From contig NZ_SMFZ01000002.1 of NCBI RefSeq assembly GCF_004339565.1, positions 2,728,001 to 2,792,000 of the forward strand: a stretch of DNA of 64,000 bases, read 5' to 3'. Below the pieces are notes generated by a model that was not told the DNA's origin, searched no databases, and saw nothing but the letters and a program-made list of their open reading frames with translations. This document shows, piece after piece, positions 1 to 7,872 of this stretch. Positions within the stretch are counted from its first letter, which is position 1. Each line of letters begins with the position of its first letter. The position numbers were made by a program, and so were the translations under genes. Origin of the DNA: Pseudonocardia endophytica (GTDB lineage Bacteria > Actinomycetota > Actinomycetes > Mycobacteriales > Pseudonocardiaceae).

Positions 1-1464
1 ACGCGGATGCTGGCCGAGTTCGTCGACCGGCACCCCGACGGCTCGATCACGGCACCGCCCGGGGCCGACGCGGCCGCGGCGGTCCCGTCGCAGCGCTGGG
101 TGCCCGACGAGGTCGCCCTGACCCTGAACGTCTCCCGGTTGGAGGCGCTCGGCGAGATCGAGCAGGCGAGACGGTTCGCCCACGTCCTTCCAGACACCCT
201 CGCCGAACTCGAACGCGGCCGGATCGACCTGCGCCGCGCCGAGGCGATCGCCCGCGCGACCGCGGTCCTGCCCGACGACAAGGCCCGCGCGGTCGAGGCG
301 ACGGTGCTACCGAAGGCGCACGACGCGACGCTGCGGCAGGTCCGGGACCGGGTGCGGCGGGCGATCGCCCGAGTCGACCCGGACGGCGAGTACCGGCGCC
401 ACAAGGAAGCCGACCGGGGCCGGCGAGTGTCGATCCGCGCCCTCGAGGACGGCATGGCGTCGCTGTGGTTCTACGGGGCCGCGGCTGAGATCGAGTCGGC
501 GTGGCAGGTCGCGGACCGGGTGGCGCGGTCGTTGGGCAAGGAGGACTCGCGGACGCTGGACCAGCGGCGCTTCGACCTGTCGATGGAGATCCTGCAGGGC
601 CGGTTGACCGTCACCGACCGCGCGGACCTCGAGACGGCGGTCGCCGCAGCTCTCGCCGGACAGAGCGCCGACGGCGCAGGATCGGGGAGTGCCGGGTTCG
701 GGAGTGCGGGGGCCGAGACTGCGGTCGCCCCGGCCGGTGAGGTGGCCGGTTGCGGGTCTCGGGATCGGCCACCGCCCGAGCACACGATCTCGCCCGACGT
801 CCTCACCGCCGCCGTCGCCGAAGCACTGAGCCGCCGCCCCGACCCAGGTGGCGTCGGACGCACACCGCTCGTGCAGGTCGTCGTCGGCATCGACACCCTC
901 ACCGGATCGAACCGGCCCGGTGAACTCGTCGGACACGGACCGATCGACGCCGACACCGCCCGTGCCCTGGCCGCCGACAGCGTCATCATCCGGCTCCTCA
1001 CCGACGACGCGACCGGCACCCTGCTCGAACACGGCCGCACCCGCTACGCCCCACCGGCCGCGCTGGCCGACCACGTCCGTGCCCGCGACCAGATCTGCCG
1101 CGGCCCCCGCTGCACTCGCCGCGTCCGCGATCTCGACCACCACCAGGACTGGGCCCTCGGCGGCGACACCGACGTGGCCAACCTCTACGGCTTCTGCCAG
1201 CACTGCCACCGGCTCAAGGACGCCTCCGGCTGGAGCTGCATCACCGACCCGCACGACCCGAACGGCGACGTCGTCTGGATCTCCCCGTGCGGACGGACCA
1301 CGACCAGCCGCCCGTACGACTACCGCGACCTCACCGCCGACCTCACCGACCTCACCGACCTCACCGACCTCACCGGTCCGTCGCCGACGGCCGGGACGCA
1401 CGCCGAGCCGCGTCTCGACTGCCGGGACGACGATGCCGAACCGGGCGATACGCCGCCGTTCTGA
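1..1464 (+). CDS. DUF222 / HNH endonuclease-domain protein (5' partial)
   Basis: Member of the actinobacterial DUF222 (13E12-repeat) family with a C-terminal HNH nuclease fold. The frame is open from the first base and the first ATG (base 7) falls inside what is normally N-terminal DUF222 sequence, so the gene most likely begins upstream of the window. The helical DUF222 part spans about residues 1-215, followed by a Gly/Ser/Ala linker. The HNH core lies near residues 360-405, with the two Cys pairs (CRGPRC, CQHC), the DHH motif and the NLYGFC...H residues intact. A repeated LTD tripeptide and an acidic tail end the protein. The family is multicopy in actinomycetes and its cellular role is unproven; DNA cleavage is inferred only from the fold. 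Confidence 0.85.
   Translation, partial: TRMLAEFVDRHPDGSITAPPGADAAAAVPSQRWVPDEVALTLNVSRLEALGEIEQARRFAHVLPDTLAELERGRIDLRRAEAIARATAVLPDDKARAVEATVLPKAHDATLRQVRDRVRRAIARVDPDGEYRRHKEADRGRRVSIRALEDGMASLWFYGAAAEIESAWQVADRVARSLGKEDSRTLDQRRFDLSMEILQGRLTVTDRADLETAVAAALAGQSADGAGSGSAGFGSAGAETAVAPAGEVAGCGSRDRPPPEHTISPDVLTAAVAEALSRRPDPGGVGRTPLVQVVVGIDTLTGSNRPGELVGHGPIDADTARALAADSVIIRLLTDDATGTLLEHGRTRYAPPAALADHVRARDQICRGPRCTRRVRDLDHHQDWALGGDTDVANLYGFCQHCHRLKDASGWSCITDPHDPNGDVVWISPCGRTTTSRPYDYRDLTADLTDLTDLTDLTGPSPTAGTHAEPRLDCRDDDAEPGDTPPF
1330..1377 (+). repeat. 9-bp tandem repeat (CTCACCGAC) inside the HNH gene
   Basis: Five consecutive 9-bp units, three of them perfect CTCACCGAC and the first and last diverged, encode a Leu-Thr-Asp repeat just after the HNH domain. 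The unit is a multiple of three, so copy-number change would keep the frame. It looks like a small coding minisatellite. Confidence 0.85.
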
Positions 1465-1558
1465 CGCACGGCGACATTCGGATCACGCGGCGGCGGTCGC
1501 TGCACCTCGGCCGGGCCGCGCCTCCGTACGAACCTCGCAAGGCTGCTTCGATGGGGGC

Positions 1559-2017
1559 ATGACACCGCACGATGTGCCGACGGTCGTCCGCGTGGAGCGG
1601 GAGATCGCCGCCGACCCTGCGACGATCTTCGAGCAGATCGCCGACCCGGCAGGGCAGCCCGCATGGGACGGCAACGACAACCTCGCCGACGCCGCTGCGG
1701 GACAACGTGTCCACGCCGTCGGCGCTGTGTTCTCCACGACGCTCACGATGGGCGCGGTGCGGGAGAACCACGTCGTGGAGTTCGAGGAGGGCCGCCGGAT
1801 CGCCTGGACGCCGGCCGAGCCGGGCGGCCGTCCACCCGGCCACCTGTGGCGCTGGGAGCTCGAGCCGCTCGGGCCGGGGCTCACCCGGGTCGCGCACACC
1901 TATGACTGGACGCACCTGACCGACGAGACCCGCTTCGAGCGGGCCAGGGCGACGACCGCGGACACGCTGCGGGCCTCCCTGGACGGGCTGGCCGCCGTCG
2001 TCGAAGGCGAAGGCTAG
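1559..2017 (+). CDS. SRPBCC (START/Bet v1-like) family protein
   Basis: A 152-residue single-domain protein of the SRPBCC/polyketide-cyclase-like fold. The N-terminus (VERE IAADPATIFEQIADPAGQPAWDG) matches the first strand and helix of the family, and the C-terminal helix (DETRFERARATTADTLRASLDGLAAVVE) is typical. These proteins form a cup that binds a hydrophobic ligand; the ligand cannot be predicted. The ATG at 1559 is chosen because the family motif begins about 12 residues after it, although the frame stays open far upstream. It ends one base before the convergent DeoR gene, leaving no room for a separate terminator. Confidence 0.8.
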   Translation: MTPHDVPTVVRVEREIAADPATIFEQIADPAGQPAWDGNDNLADAAAGQRVHAVGAVFSTTLTMGAVRENHVVEFEEGRRIAWTPAEPGGRPPGHLWRWELEPLGPGLTRVAHTYDWTHLTDETRFERARATTADTLRASLDGLAAVVEGEG

Positions 2018-2785
2018 CTAGACCCGGACCACCTTCGGTCCGCCGTTGGCGGCGTACCGGTCGGCCTCCGCGGAGGACAGCGCACTGTCGGTGACCAGCA
2101 CCTCGAAGTCCCGGACGTCGGCGAACTTGTGGAAGCTGGAGACGCCGAACTTCGTGTGCGTCCCGATGAACACGCGCCGCCGCGACGACGCCACGGCCTG
2201 CGCCTTGACGGCCGCGACCGCGGGGTCCGGCGTCGTCATGCCGTAGTCCGCGGAGACCCCGTTGGCGCCCAGGTAGGCCACGTCGATCACGAGCCGCTCG
2301 AGCGTCCGGGTCGTCCACGGCCCGACCGCGCCCATCGTGCGTCCGCGCACCTGCCCGCCCAGCAGCATCGGGGTGACCTGCGGGTTCTCCGAGACGAGCG
2401 AGATCACCGGCACCGACGCCGTCACGATCACCAACGGCCGTTCCAGCCGGAGCAGCTCCTCGGCGATCAGCAACGGGGTGAAGCCCTCGTCGACGAACAC
2501 CGACTCGGCGTCCTGCAGCCACGCCACCGCCTCGGCCGCGATCCGGCGCTTCATCGGCACGTTCGTCTGGGAGCGGCGGTCCATGCTGCTCTCGTACGCC
2601 GTCGTCTCGACCGGGTAGGCGCCGCCCTGCGTGCGCCGGAGCAGCCCGTGGCTCTCGAGCGCCTGCAGGTCGCGGCGAACGGTGTCGGTGGTCACCTCCA
2701 GCTCGTCGGACAGCGGGACCACGTCGACCCGCCCCACCGCCCTGGCTCTGGCGAGGATGACCTCACGTCGCTTCTCCGGCCGCAC
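2018..2785 (-). CDS. DeoR-family transcriptional regulator
   Basis: A 255-residue regulator with an N-terminal DeoR-type winged helix (RPEKRREVILARARAVGRV, then TTDTVRRDLQALESHGLLRRTQGGA as recognition helix and wing) and a C-terminal DeoRC sugar-phosphate-sensor domain (SVFVDEGFTPLLIAEEL, LGGQVRGRT, GANGVSADYGMTTPDPAVAAVKAQ). The GTG at 2785 is preferred because a GAAGAGG ribosome-binding site sits about 5 bases upstream; another GTG at 2791 would overlap that site. Family members repress sugar or polyol genes and are released by a phosphorylated intermediate. The gene is divergent from the MHS transporter, its most likely target. Confidence 0.85.
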   Translation of the reverse strand: MRPEKRREVILARARAVGRVDVVPLSDELEVTTDTVRRDLQALESHGLLRRTQGGAYPVETTAYESSMDRRSQTNVPMKRRIAAEAVAWLQDAESVFVDEGFTPLLIAEELLRLERPLVIVTASVPVISLVSENPQVTPMLLGGQVRGRTMGAVGPWTTRTLERLVIDVAYLGANGVSADYGMTTPDPAVAAVKAQAVASSRRRVFIGTHTKFGVSSFHKFADVRDFEVLVTDSALSSAEADRYAANGGPKVVRV

Positions 2786-3065
2786 CGTCACCTCTTCCCG
2801 CCGGCGGGCACCGACGTGCCGATCATGGCACGCGCACACCGTCCCGGTCGCCGACATTGTCCCGAAACCAGGGAATCCCCGGTCATTCGGGAGTCGGCAG
2901 CCCGACCGGCGCGAGCAGGACGGCTGCCGCGGCGCCGTCGTGCGGGTGGCCTGATCGTTCCTGCTGTCCCCGAACGACTCTGGTGATGTGGGCGTCCGGT
3001 ACGTACGATTTCGCGTCACACGATCGAAGGACACCCGCACCGACGCGGGAGGCCGGGGGGATCCG
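2786..3065. promoter_or_regulatory. Divergent control region, DeoR regulator / MHS transporter
   Basis: This 280-bp non-coding region must hold both promoters. It contains a 7-bp inverted repeat, TCCCGAA (2860-2866) and TTCGGGA (2886-2892), spaced 19 bp apart and surrounding a near-palindrome CCAGGGAATCCCCGG. This is a candidate operator for the adjacent DeoR protein. No convincing -35/-10 pair was picked out. Confidence 0.35.
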
Positions 3066-4385
3066 ATGGCGCATCCAGCACCGACCGCACCGACGGCGAA
3101 GGAGACGCGACGGGTCGCGTTCGCGACCCTGATCGGCACCTCCATCGAGTGGTTCGACTTCTTCGTCTACGGCGCGGCCGCCGCGCTCGTGTTCAACAAG
3201 CTGTTCTTCCCGACCGAGAACCCGCTGACCGGCACGCTGCTCGCGCTCTCGACGTTCGGTGTCGGCTTCGTCGCCCGGCCGTTCGGCGGGGTGATCTTCG
3301 CGCACTTCGGCGACCGCATCGGCCGCAAGTCGATGCTCGTTCTGTCGGTCGTGATGATGGGCGGCGGCACGTTCCTGGTCGGTCTGATGCCCACCTTCGA
3401 GACGATCGGGGTACTCGCGCCGATCCTGCTGGTGCTGCTGCGGATCGTGCAGGGCATCGGCCTCGGCGGGGAGTGGGGCGCGGCCGCGACGATGGCCGTC
3501 GAGTTCGCGCCGCCGCACCGACGAGGGCTGTTCGGCAGCTTCCCGCAGACCGGCGTGCCCGCCGGCATGCTGACCGCGAACCTGTCGCTGCTCGTGATGT
3601 CCGCCGTGATGTCCGACGAGGCGTTCCTCGCCTGGGGCTGGCGGGTGCCGTTCCTGGCGTCGATCGTGCTGGTCGCGGTCGGGATCGTGATCCGGCTGAA
3701 GGTGGCCGAGTCGCCGGTGTTCGAGCGCGCGAAACAGGCGGGAAAGATCGAACGCCAGCCGGTGCTCGCCGTGCTGCGGCGCCAGCCGGGCAACGTTCTG
3801 CGGGCGGCGGGCCTGCGGTTCGCCGAGAACAGCACGTTCTACATCCACACGACGTTCGTGCTCACCTACGGCACGGTGGCGCTCGGCATGCAACGCGCCG
3901 ACCTGCTCATCGCGGTGATCGTCGCGTCCGCGCTCGGGCTGGTCAGCATGCCGCTCTACGGCTACGCCTGCGACCGGTTCGGACGACGGCCGGTGGTGCT
4001 GTGGGGCTCGATCGTCCTGCTGCTGATGAGCTGGCCGTACTTCTGGGCTCTCGACACCCGGTCGCTGCCGTGGATCATCCTGGCCACGGTGATCGCGGTG
4101 AACATCGGCAACAGCGCCGTGTACGCGCCGCAGCCGGCCTGGTTCTCCGAGCTGTTCGAGCCGGAGGTGCGCTACAGCGGCGCGTCGATCGGCGCCCAGG
4201 GCGCGAGCGTGTTCGCGGGCGGACTGGCCCCGGTGATCGCGACGGCGCTGCTGGACGCCACCGGCGGCTACGACTGGATCGCGGTCTACATGTCGGCGAT
4301 GGTGCTGATCACGATCGTCGCCGCACTGGTGTCGCCGGACCGGTACAAGGCGTCGCTGCGTGGGGGTGAGCCGGTCCCGGTCTAG
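3066..4385 (+). CDS. MHS-family (MFS) metabolite:proton symporter
   Basis: A 439-residue, 12-helix major facilitator transporter of the metabolite:H+ symporter group (relatives carry shikimate, proline/betaine, citrate or alpha-ketoglutarate). Diagnostic features are the N-terminal IGTSIEWFDFFVYG motif, the loop 2-3 signature GDRIGRKSML, and LRIVQGIGLGGEWGAA in helix 4. The ATG at 3066 follows a G-rich Shine-Dalgarno tract. Upstream in-frame codons read as promoter DNA rather than protein. Divergent from the DeoR regulator, suggesting regulated uptake of an organic acid or sugar-derived substrate; the actual substrate is not deducible. Confidence 0.85.
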   Translation: MAHPAPTAPTAKETRRVAFATLIGTSIEWFDFFVYGAAAALVFNKLFFPTENPLTGTLLALSTFGVGFVARPFGGVIFAHFGDRIGRKSMLVLSVVMMGGGTFLVGLMPTFETIGVLAPILLVLLRIVQGIGLGGEWGAAATMAVEFAPPHRRGLFGSFPQTGVPAGMLTANLSLLVMSAVMSDEAFLAWGWRVPFLASIVLVAVGIVIRLKVAESPVFERAKQAGKIERQPVLAVLRRQPGNVLRAAGLRFAENSTFYIHTTFVLTYGTVALGMQRADLLIAVIVASALGLVSMPLYGYACDRFGRRPVVLWGSIVLLLMSWPYFWALDTRSLPWIILATVIAVNIGNSAVYAPQPAWFSELFEPEVRYSGASIGAQGASVFAGGLAPVIATALLDATGGYDWIAVYMSAMVLITIVAALVSPDRYKASLRGGEPVPV

Positions 4386-4388
4386 CGG

Positions 4389-5204
4389 TCAGGACCGTCC
4401 GAAGTCGACGGCGGCCGCGCCGTTCGCGAGCGTGGACATCAGCACGCTGCCGACCGGGCCCCACCGGTCGACGACCGACGTGCGCAGGACGGCGATGCCG
4501 TCGTCCTCCCGCCGCTCCTCGGCGACGAGCCCGATGCCGCCGTCGGCATCCGGTAGCCGGGTCAGCGTCAGCGTCAGGTCGGGGTTGATGAACTCGATGC
4601 CGGCACTGCCCCAGCTGCCGACCAGGTTCGAGGAGTCCGCGACCGTCGCGACCCGGACGAACGGGCTCGGCTTCTCGCCGTCGACGAGGGCCTCCGGCAG
4701 GTGCCACGTCCGCTTGCGAGCACCGTTCTGGTGCTCGGGCATCTCGGCGCTCCACCCGACGCCGTCGCTGAAGTAGAGCATCGCCTCCTCGCCCGGCTCC
4801 AGGTCGGGGACCTCCGGCGGGTCCTCATCGGGGGCGGCCCAGACCCGGCCGGTGCCGGCGCCGCCGCCGGTCCGGAGCAGCAGTGCCGTTCCGCGTGCCA
4901 CGGCGACGCCGTCCTGCGTGAGCGTGGCGTCGACGAGCCGGATGCGGCGCCCGGAGCGCACCACCGTCGCCGCGGAGTTCGTGGGCGCGAGTGCGGCGGG
5001 CCGGAACAGGTCCACCGTCCAGCGGACCGGGCGGAACGCGTCCGCGTCGTCCAGGGCCGCGGCGACCCTCTCGGCCGCCCTGGCCAGCACGCCGCTGACG
5101 GCCGTCCCGCGGATCTGCCCCCGGCCGCCCCAGCCGCTGCGGGCCCGCGGTTCCGGGACCAGCGTCTCCGTGCCGTCGGAGACCTCCCTGCGGAAGTACG
5201 TCAC
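4389..5204 (-). CDS. Acyl-CoA thioesterase-like double hot-dog protein
   Basis: A 271-residue protein resembling the acyl-CoA thioesterase/TesB-like group of two fused hot-dog domains. Visible landmarks are the N-terminal WGGRGQIRGTAVSGVLARAAE helix region, RPVRWTVDLFRPAAL (strand pair typical of the first hot-dog) and VADSSNLVGSWG in the second. It probably hydrolyses an acyl-CoA; chain length is unknown. The GTG start at 5204 lies 4 bp after the stop of the upstream aminotransferase gene, so the two are very likely co-transcribed and translationally coupled. Confidence 0.7.
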   Translation of the reverse strand: MTYFRREVSDGTETLVPEPRARSGWGGRGQIRGTAVSGVLARAAERVAAALDDADAFRPVRWTVDLFRPAALAPTNSAATVVRSGRRIRLVDATLTQDGVAVARGTALLLRTGGGAGTGRVWAAPDEDPPEVPDLEPGEEAMLYFSDGVGWSAEMPEHQNGARKRTWHLPEALVDGEKPSPFVRVATVADSSNLVGSWGSAGIEFINPDLTLTLTRLPDADGGIGLVAEERREDDGIAVLRTSVVDRWGPVGSVLMSTLANGAAAVDFGRS

Positions 5205-5208
5205 GCGA

Positions 5209-6387
5209 TCAACGTATCCCGTGGGTGCTCCGGGTGCCGATCGCGCGCAACCGGTCGGCGAGCAGCGCGATCGCGGGCGAGTCCGCATTGGACACACTGA
5301 TCCGCATCGTGCGCCGGTCGTCGGGGAGGAACGCCGTGCCGGGGATGACGAGCGTGTCGTGCGTGAGCAGCAGGTCCTCGACGACCTCCGGGGTGGGCCG
5401 GTCGTCGAACGGGTGGCGCACCCACGCGAAGAACCCGCCGAGCGCGAGCATCTCGAACCCGCCGGGCCGGTCCGCCATCACCTCGGCGAACGCCGCGCGG
5501 CGGCGGGCGATCTCCGCAGCCCGGTCGGCGCGCCACGCCCGCGCCCCGGTCAGCCCGGCCCACGCGGCCTCCTGCCCGATCTGCGGCGAGCAGATCGCCA
5601 CGCAGTCCATCACCTTCAGCACCTCGCGCCCGAGCTCCGGCGACGCGACCACGGCGCCGACCCGGTAGCCGGGGATCGCCAGGTCCTTGGAGAACGAGTG
5701 CAGCGACACCACCGTCCGTCGCCACGCCGGGTCGGCGAACAGGGCGTGCGGCGGGGCGTCGGTGTCGCGGAACGAGCGGTACGTCTCGTCCAGCACGAGC
5801 GCGACGTCGTACCGCGCGGCGAGTTCGGCGAACTCCGCGATCACCTCCGGCGGGATCGTCACGCCGCTCGGGTTCCCGGGTGTGACCAGCGAGATCGCGC
5901 GGGTCCGCTCGGTGATCAGGGCCGCGGCGTCGGACGCGCGCGGGACGAGGTCGTCCCCCGGCTCCAGGTACACCGGCCGGACGCCGTTCATGCGCAACCA
6001 CATGTCGTGGTTGAAGTAGTACGGCAGCGGCGTGACCACCTCGTCGCCCGGCGTCGTCAGTGCGGCGGCGACCACGCAGAACGCCTGGTTGCAGCCCGCC
6101 GTGACGACCACGTCGCCCGGCTCGACGGCTCCCGCGTAGTCGCGGCTCAGCTCGTCGGCGACGGCGGAGCGCAGCTTCGGGATCCCTGGCACCGGCGTGT
6201 AGCCGGACAGCCGGTCCTCGCGCGCGACGTCACGGACGTGGTCGACGATCTCGGCGGGTGCTGGCCACGGGGGAGCGGCCTGGGAGAGGTCGAGCAGCGT
6301 CCCGCCGCCGGGCCACCGCGCCAGCAACGCCTTCGCCGCGCCGATCGGGGAGTCGATCCCGGACACGGCCCGGGGGCTCATCTGCAT
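5209..6387 (-). CDS. PLP-dependent class I/II aminotransferase
   Basis: A 392-residue fold-type I aminotransferase. The PLP-binding set is complete: SGYTPVPGIPKLR near residues 61-73, the PGNPSG motif (Asn172), LDETY (Asp200, Tyr203), the Schiff-base lysine Lys234 in SFSKDLAIPGYRVG, and the carboxylate-binding Arg in the final domain (RTMRISVS). Closest in feel to aspartate/alanine or valine-pyruvate type enzymes; the amino donor is uncertain. The ATG at 6387 is preceded by GGCGGCGGCGAC; a second ATG lies two codons in. It heads a two-gene unit with the thioesterase-like gene and is divergent from the small HTH gene. Confidence 0.85.
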   Translation of the reverse strand: MQMSPRAVSGIDSPIGAAKALLARWPGGGTLLDLSQAAPPWPAPAEIVDHVRDVAREDRLSGYTPVPGIPKLRSAVADELSRDYAGAVEPGDVVVTAGCNQAFCVVAAALTTPGDEVVTPLPYYFNHDMWLRMNGVRPVYLEPGDDLVPRASDAAALITERTRAISLVTPGNPSGVTIPPEVIAEFAELAARYDVALVLDETYRSFRDTDAPPHALFADPAWRRTVVSLHSFSKDLAIPGYRVGAVVASPELGREVLKVMDCVAICSPQIGQEAAWAGLTGARAWRADRAAEIARRRAAFAEVMADRPGGFEMLALGGFFAWVRHPFDDRPTPEVVEDLLLTHDTLVIPGTAFLPDDRRTMRISVSNADSPAIALLADRLRAIGTRSTHGIR

Positions 6388-6446
6388 GTCGCCGCCGCCC
6401 GGAGCATCGGTGGGGTGAGGATCCCGGTGATCACCCACCGACCGTA

Positions 6447-6476
6447 CGACGGGTGTGGCGTGCGCGACACCCGTCG
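6447..6476. repeat. Perfect 10-bp inverted repeat with 10-nt spacer
   Basis: Arms CGACGGGTGT (6447-6456) and ACACCCGTCG (6467-6476) are exact reverse complements. The element sits 60 bp upstream of the aminotransferase start and 134 bp upstream of the small HTH gene, in the divergent intergenic region. It could be an operator for a dimeric regulator or an RNA hairpin in one of the leaders. Confidence 0.6.
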
Positions 6477-6609
6477 GTGACCTCCTGGTCGTTCGTGGTC
6501 CCCCGATGGGGTCGCGGGTGACGCCTGCCGTTAACGACGGTCGCCGGTTCCACGGTGTACGGGTCGGGACCGCACCTCGTCGGTGCGGCGGTCGAGCGGA
6601 GGTCTCCCC

Positions 6610-6798
6610 ATGAGCGAGAACGAGCGGTTCCGGACGGTGTCCGAGGTGGCGGACACCATGCGGGTGTCCCCGATGACGGTGTACCGGCTGGTCAAGTCCG
6701 GCGAGTTGGCCGCGGTCCGGGTGGGGCGCAGCGTGCGGATCCCGGCCCGCGCCGTCGAGGACTACCTGCACTTCGCGCTCAGCGCGGCGCGTACATGA
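6610..6798 (+). CDS. Small excisionase-type (MerR-like) helix-turn-helix DNA-binding protein
   Basis: A 62-residue protein made almost entirely of one winged HTH: FRTVSEVADTMRVSPMTVYRLVKSGELAAVRVGRSVRIPARAVEDYL. This matches the excisionase/BldC-like HTH class, and resembles the small mycobacterial HTH proteins of the Rv0500A type. The ATG at 6610 follows a GGAGG Shine-Dalgarno; a start 27 bp upstream would add residues unlike the family. Such proteins in actinomycetes are developmental or house-keeping regulators rather than phage excisionases; there is no integrase nearby. The 3' end overlaps the convergent YnfA-like gene by 20 bp. Confidence 0.85.
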   Translation: MSENERFRTVSEVADTMRVSPMTVYRLVKSGELAAVRVGRSVRIPARAVEDYLHFALSAART

Positions 6799-7108
6799 TC
6801 ACCCCGACGCCGACGAGGCAGATCAGCGCCCCGATCACGTCGTAGCGGTCCGGGCGGAACCCGTCGGCGACCATGCCCCACGCCAGGGAGCCGGCCACGA
6901 ACACGCCGCCGTAGGCGGCCAGGATGCGCCCGAAGTTCGCGTCCGGCTGCAGGGTGGCGACGAAGCCGTACAGCCCGAGCGCGACGACCCCGGCGCCGAT
7001 CCAGACCCAGCCGCGGTGCTCGCGCACCCCCTGCCAGATCAGCCAGGCCCCGCCGATCTCGCACACGGCGGCGGCGACGAACAGCAGGACCGACCGCAGC
7101 ACGGTCAT
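6779..7108 (-). CDS. YnfA family (UPF0060) small membrane protein
   Basis: A 109-residue protein with four predicted transmembrane helices. The N-terminal LLFVAAAVCEIGGAWLIWQ, the GLYGFVATLQPDANFGRILAAYGGVFV stretch and the DRYDVIGALICLVGVGVIMYAPR end are the signatures of the YnfA family, which is related to the small multidrug-resistance superfamily. Its ATG overlaps the stop codon of the MerR gene (ATGA), so it is translated together with it. A role in export of a toxic compound controlled by the MerR protein is an inference from this coupling. Confidence 0.9.
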   Translation of the reverse strand: MTVLRSVLLFVAAAVCEIGGAWLIWQGVREHRGWVWIGAGVVALGLYGFVATLQPDANFGRILAAYGGVFVAGSLAWGMVADGFRPDRYDVIGALICLVGVGVIMYAPR

Positions 7109-7803
7109 CCGAGCAGTTCCCGCAGGAGTTCACGAGCCCACGACGGGGCGTGCGCGTCGAGCGTGACGCCGCCAGGGGCGGCGGTCAGGCGGAACGTCAG
7201 GAACGCGCAGCACCGGGCCTCGGCCGCGACGAGCGCGGCGACCTCGGCCATCTGCTCGACGGGCGGGTGGACCCGGATGCCGCCGTCGGCGAGCTCGTCG
7301 CGGGGGGCTCCGGCCAGCGCGTCCCGCCAGCGCTGCATCCGGTCGGCCCGCTCGGAGCCGCTCAGCGTGCAGGCGATCGGGGGCTCGGGTGCCCGCGCGG
7401 TCCCGAGGAACGCGCAGTCCGGGTCGCACGGGGTGTCCCTGGCCGGCAACGCCTCCAGGTGTCCCAGTGCCGCGACCAGGTGCGCGCGGGAGGCGTCGAG
7501 CGCCGCGACCTGCCGGTCGGTGTCGGCGATCCGCTCGCGGAGCAGCGGGCCGAGCGTGTCGCGGACGTCGCGGCACCGGCCGTCGTCGCGGACGTCGACG
7601 AGGTCGCGGATCCGGTCCAGGGACAGCCCGAGGTCCTTCGCGGTCCCGATGAACCGCAACCGGTCCACATCGGACTCGTCGTAGGTTCGGTACCCGGACG
7701 GGCTGCGCCGCACGGGCATCAGGCCGCGGCTGTCGTAGTAGCGCAGCGTCGTCGCGGGCATCCCGGCGCGCTCGGCCGCCTGCGAGATCCGGTACCGGTC
7801 CAC
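7105..7803 (-). CDS. MerR-family regulator with metal-type cysteines
   Basis: A 232-residue regulator. Residues 1-70 form the MerR winged HTH (YRISQAAERAGMPATTLRYYDSRGLM, then SPSGYRTYDESDVDRLRFI). After the dimerisation helix come Cys77 (DDGRC), Cys126 and Cys130 (CDPDC), spaced much like the metal-binding cysteines of MerR/ZntR-type proteins. An extra C-terminal region carries Cys145 and a Cys198-Cys199 pair (EARCCAFLTF). The GTG start at 7803 is set by the promoter: the -10 box ends 7 bp before it, implying a leaderless mRNA. The gene is coupled to the YnfA-like gene by an ATGA overlap. Ligand unknown; a thiophilic metal is inferred. Confidence 0.85.
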   Translation of the reverse strand: MDRYRISQAAERAGMPATTLRYYDSRGLMPVRRSPSGYRTYDESDVDRLRFIGTAKDLGLSLDRIRDLVDVRDDGRCRDVRDTLGPLLRERIADTDRQVAALDASRAHLVAALGHLEALPARDTPCDPDCAFLGTARAPEPPIACTLSGSERADRMQRWRDALAGAPRDELADGGIRVHPPVEQMAEVAALVAAEARCCAFLTFRLTAAPGGVTLDAHAPSWARELLRELLG

Positions 7804-7810
7804 GCCGGTG

Positions 7811-7842
7811 ACGCTAGACCTTCGAGTCGGGGTGAAGGTCAA
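7811..7842 (-). promoter_or_regulatory. MerR-type promoter/operator with 20-bp spacer
   Basis: Reading the minus strand, a -35 TTGACC (7842-7837) and a -10 TAGCGT (7816-7811) are separated by 20 bp, the elongated spacing typical of MerR-activated promoters. A perfect 7-bp inverted repeat, GACCTTC (7817-7823 on the plus strand) and GAAGGTC (7834-7840) with a 10-bp centre, lies in that spacer, as in CueR/MerR operators. The expected transcription start coincides with the MerR GTG codon. Confidence 0.8.
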
Positions 7843-7872
7843 GCCGGACACCGGACGGGGGACACTGGACCC

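Noticed and set aside
6610..6798. Excisionase-like protein as a sign of an integrated element
   Set aside because: No integrase, att-site repeat, tRNA edge or phage gene nearby; this small HTH class is common in actinomycete chromosomes.
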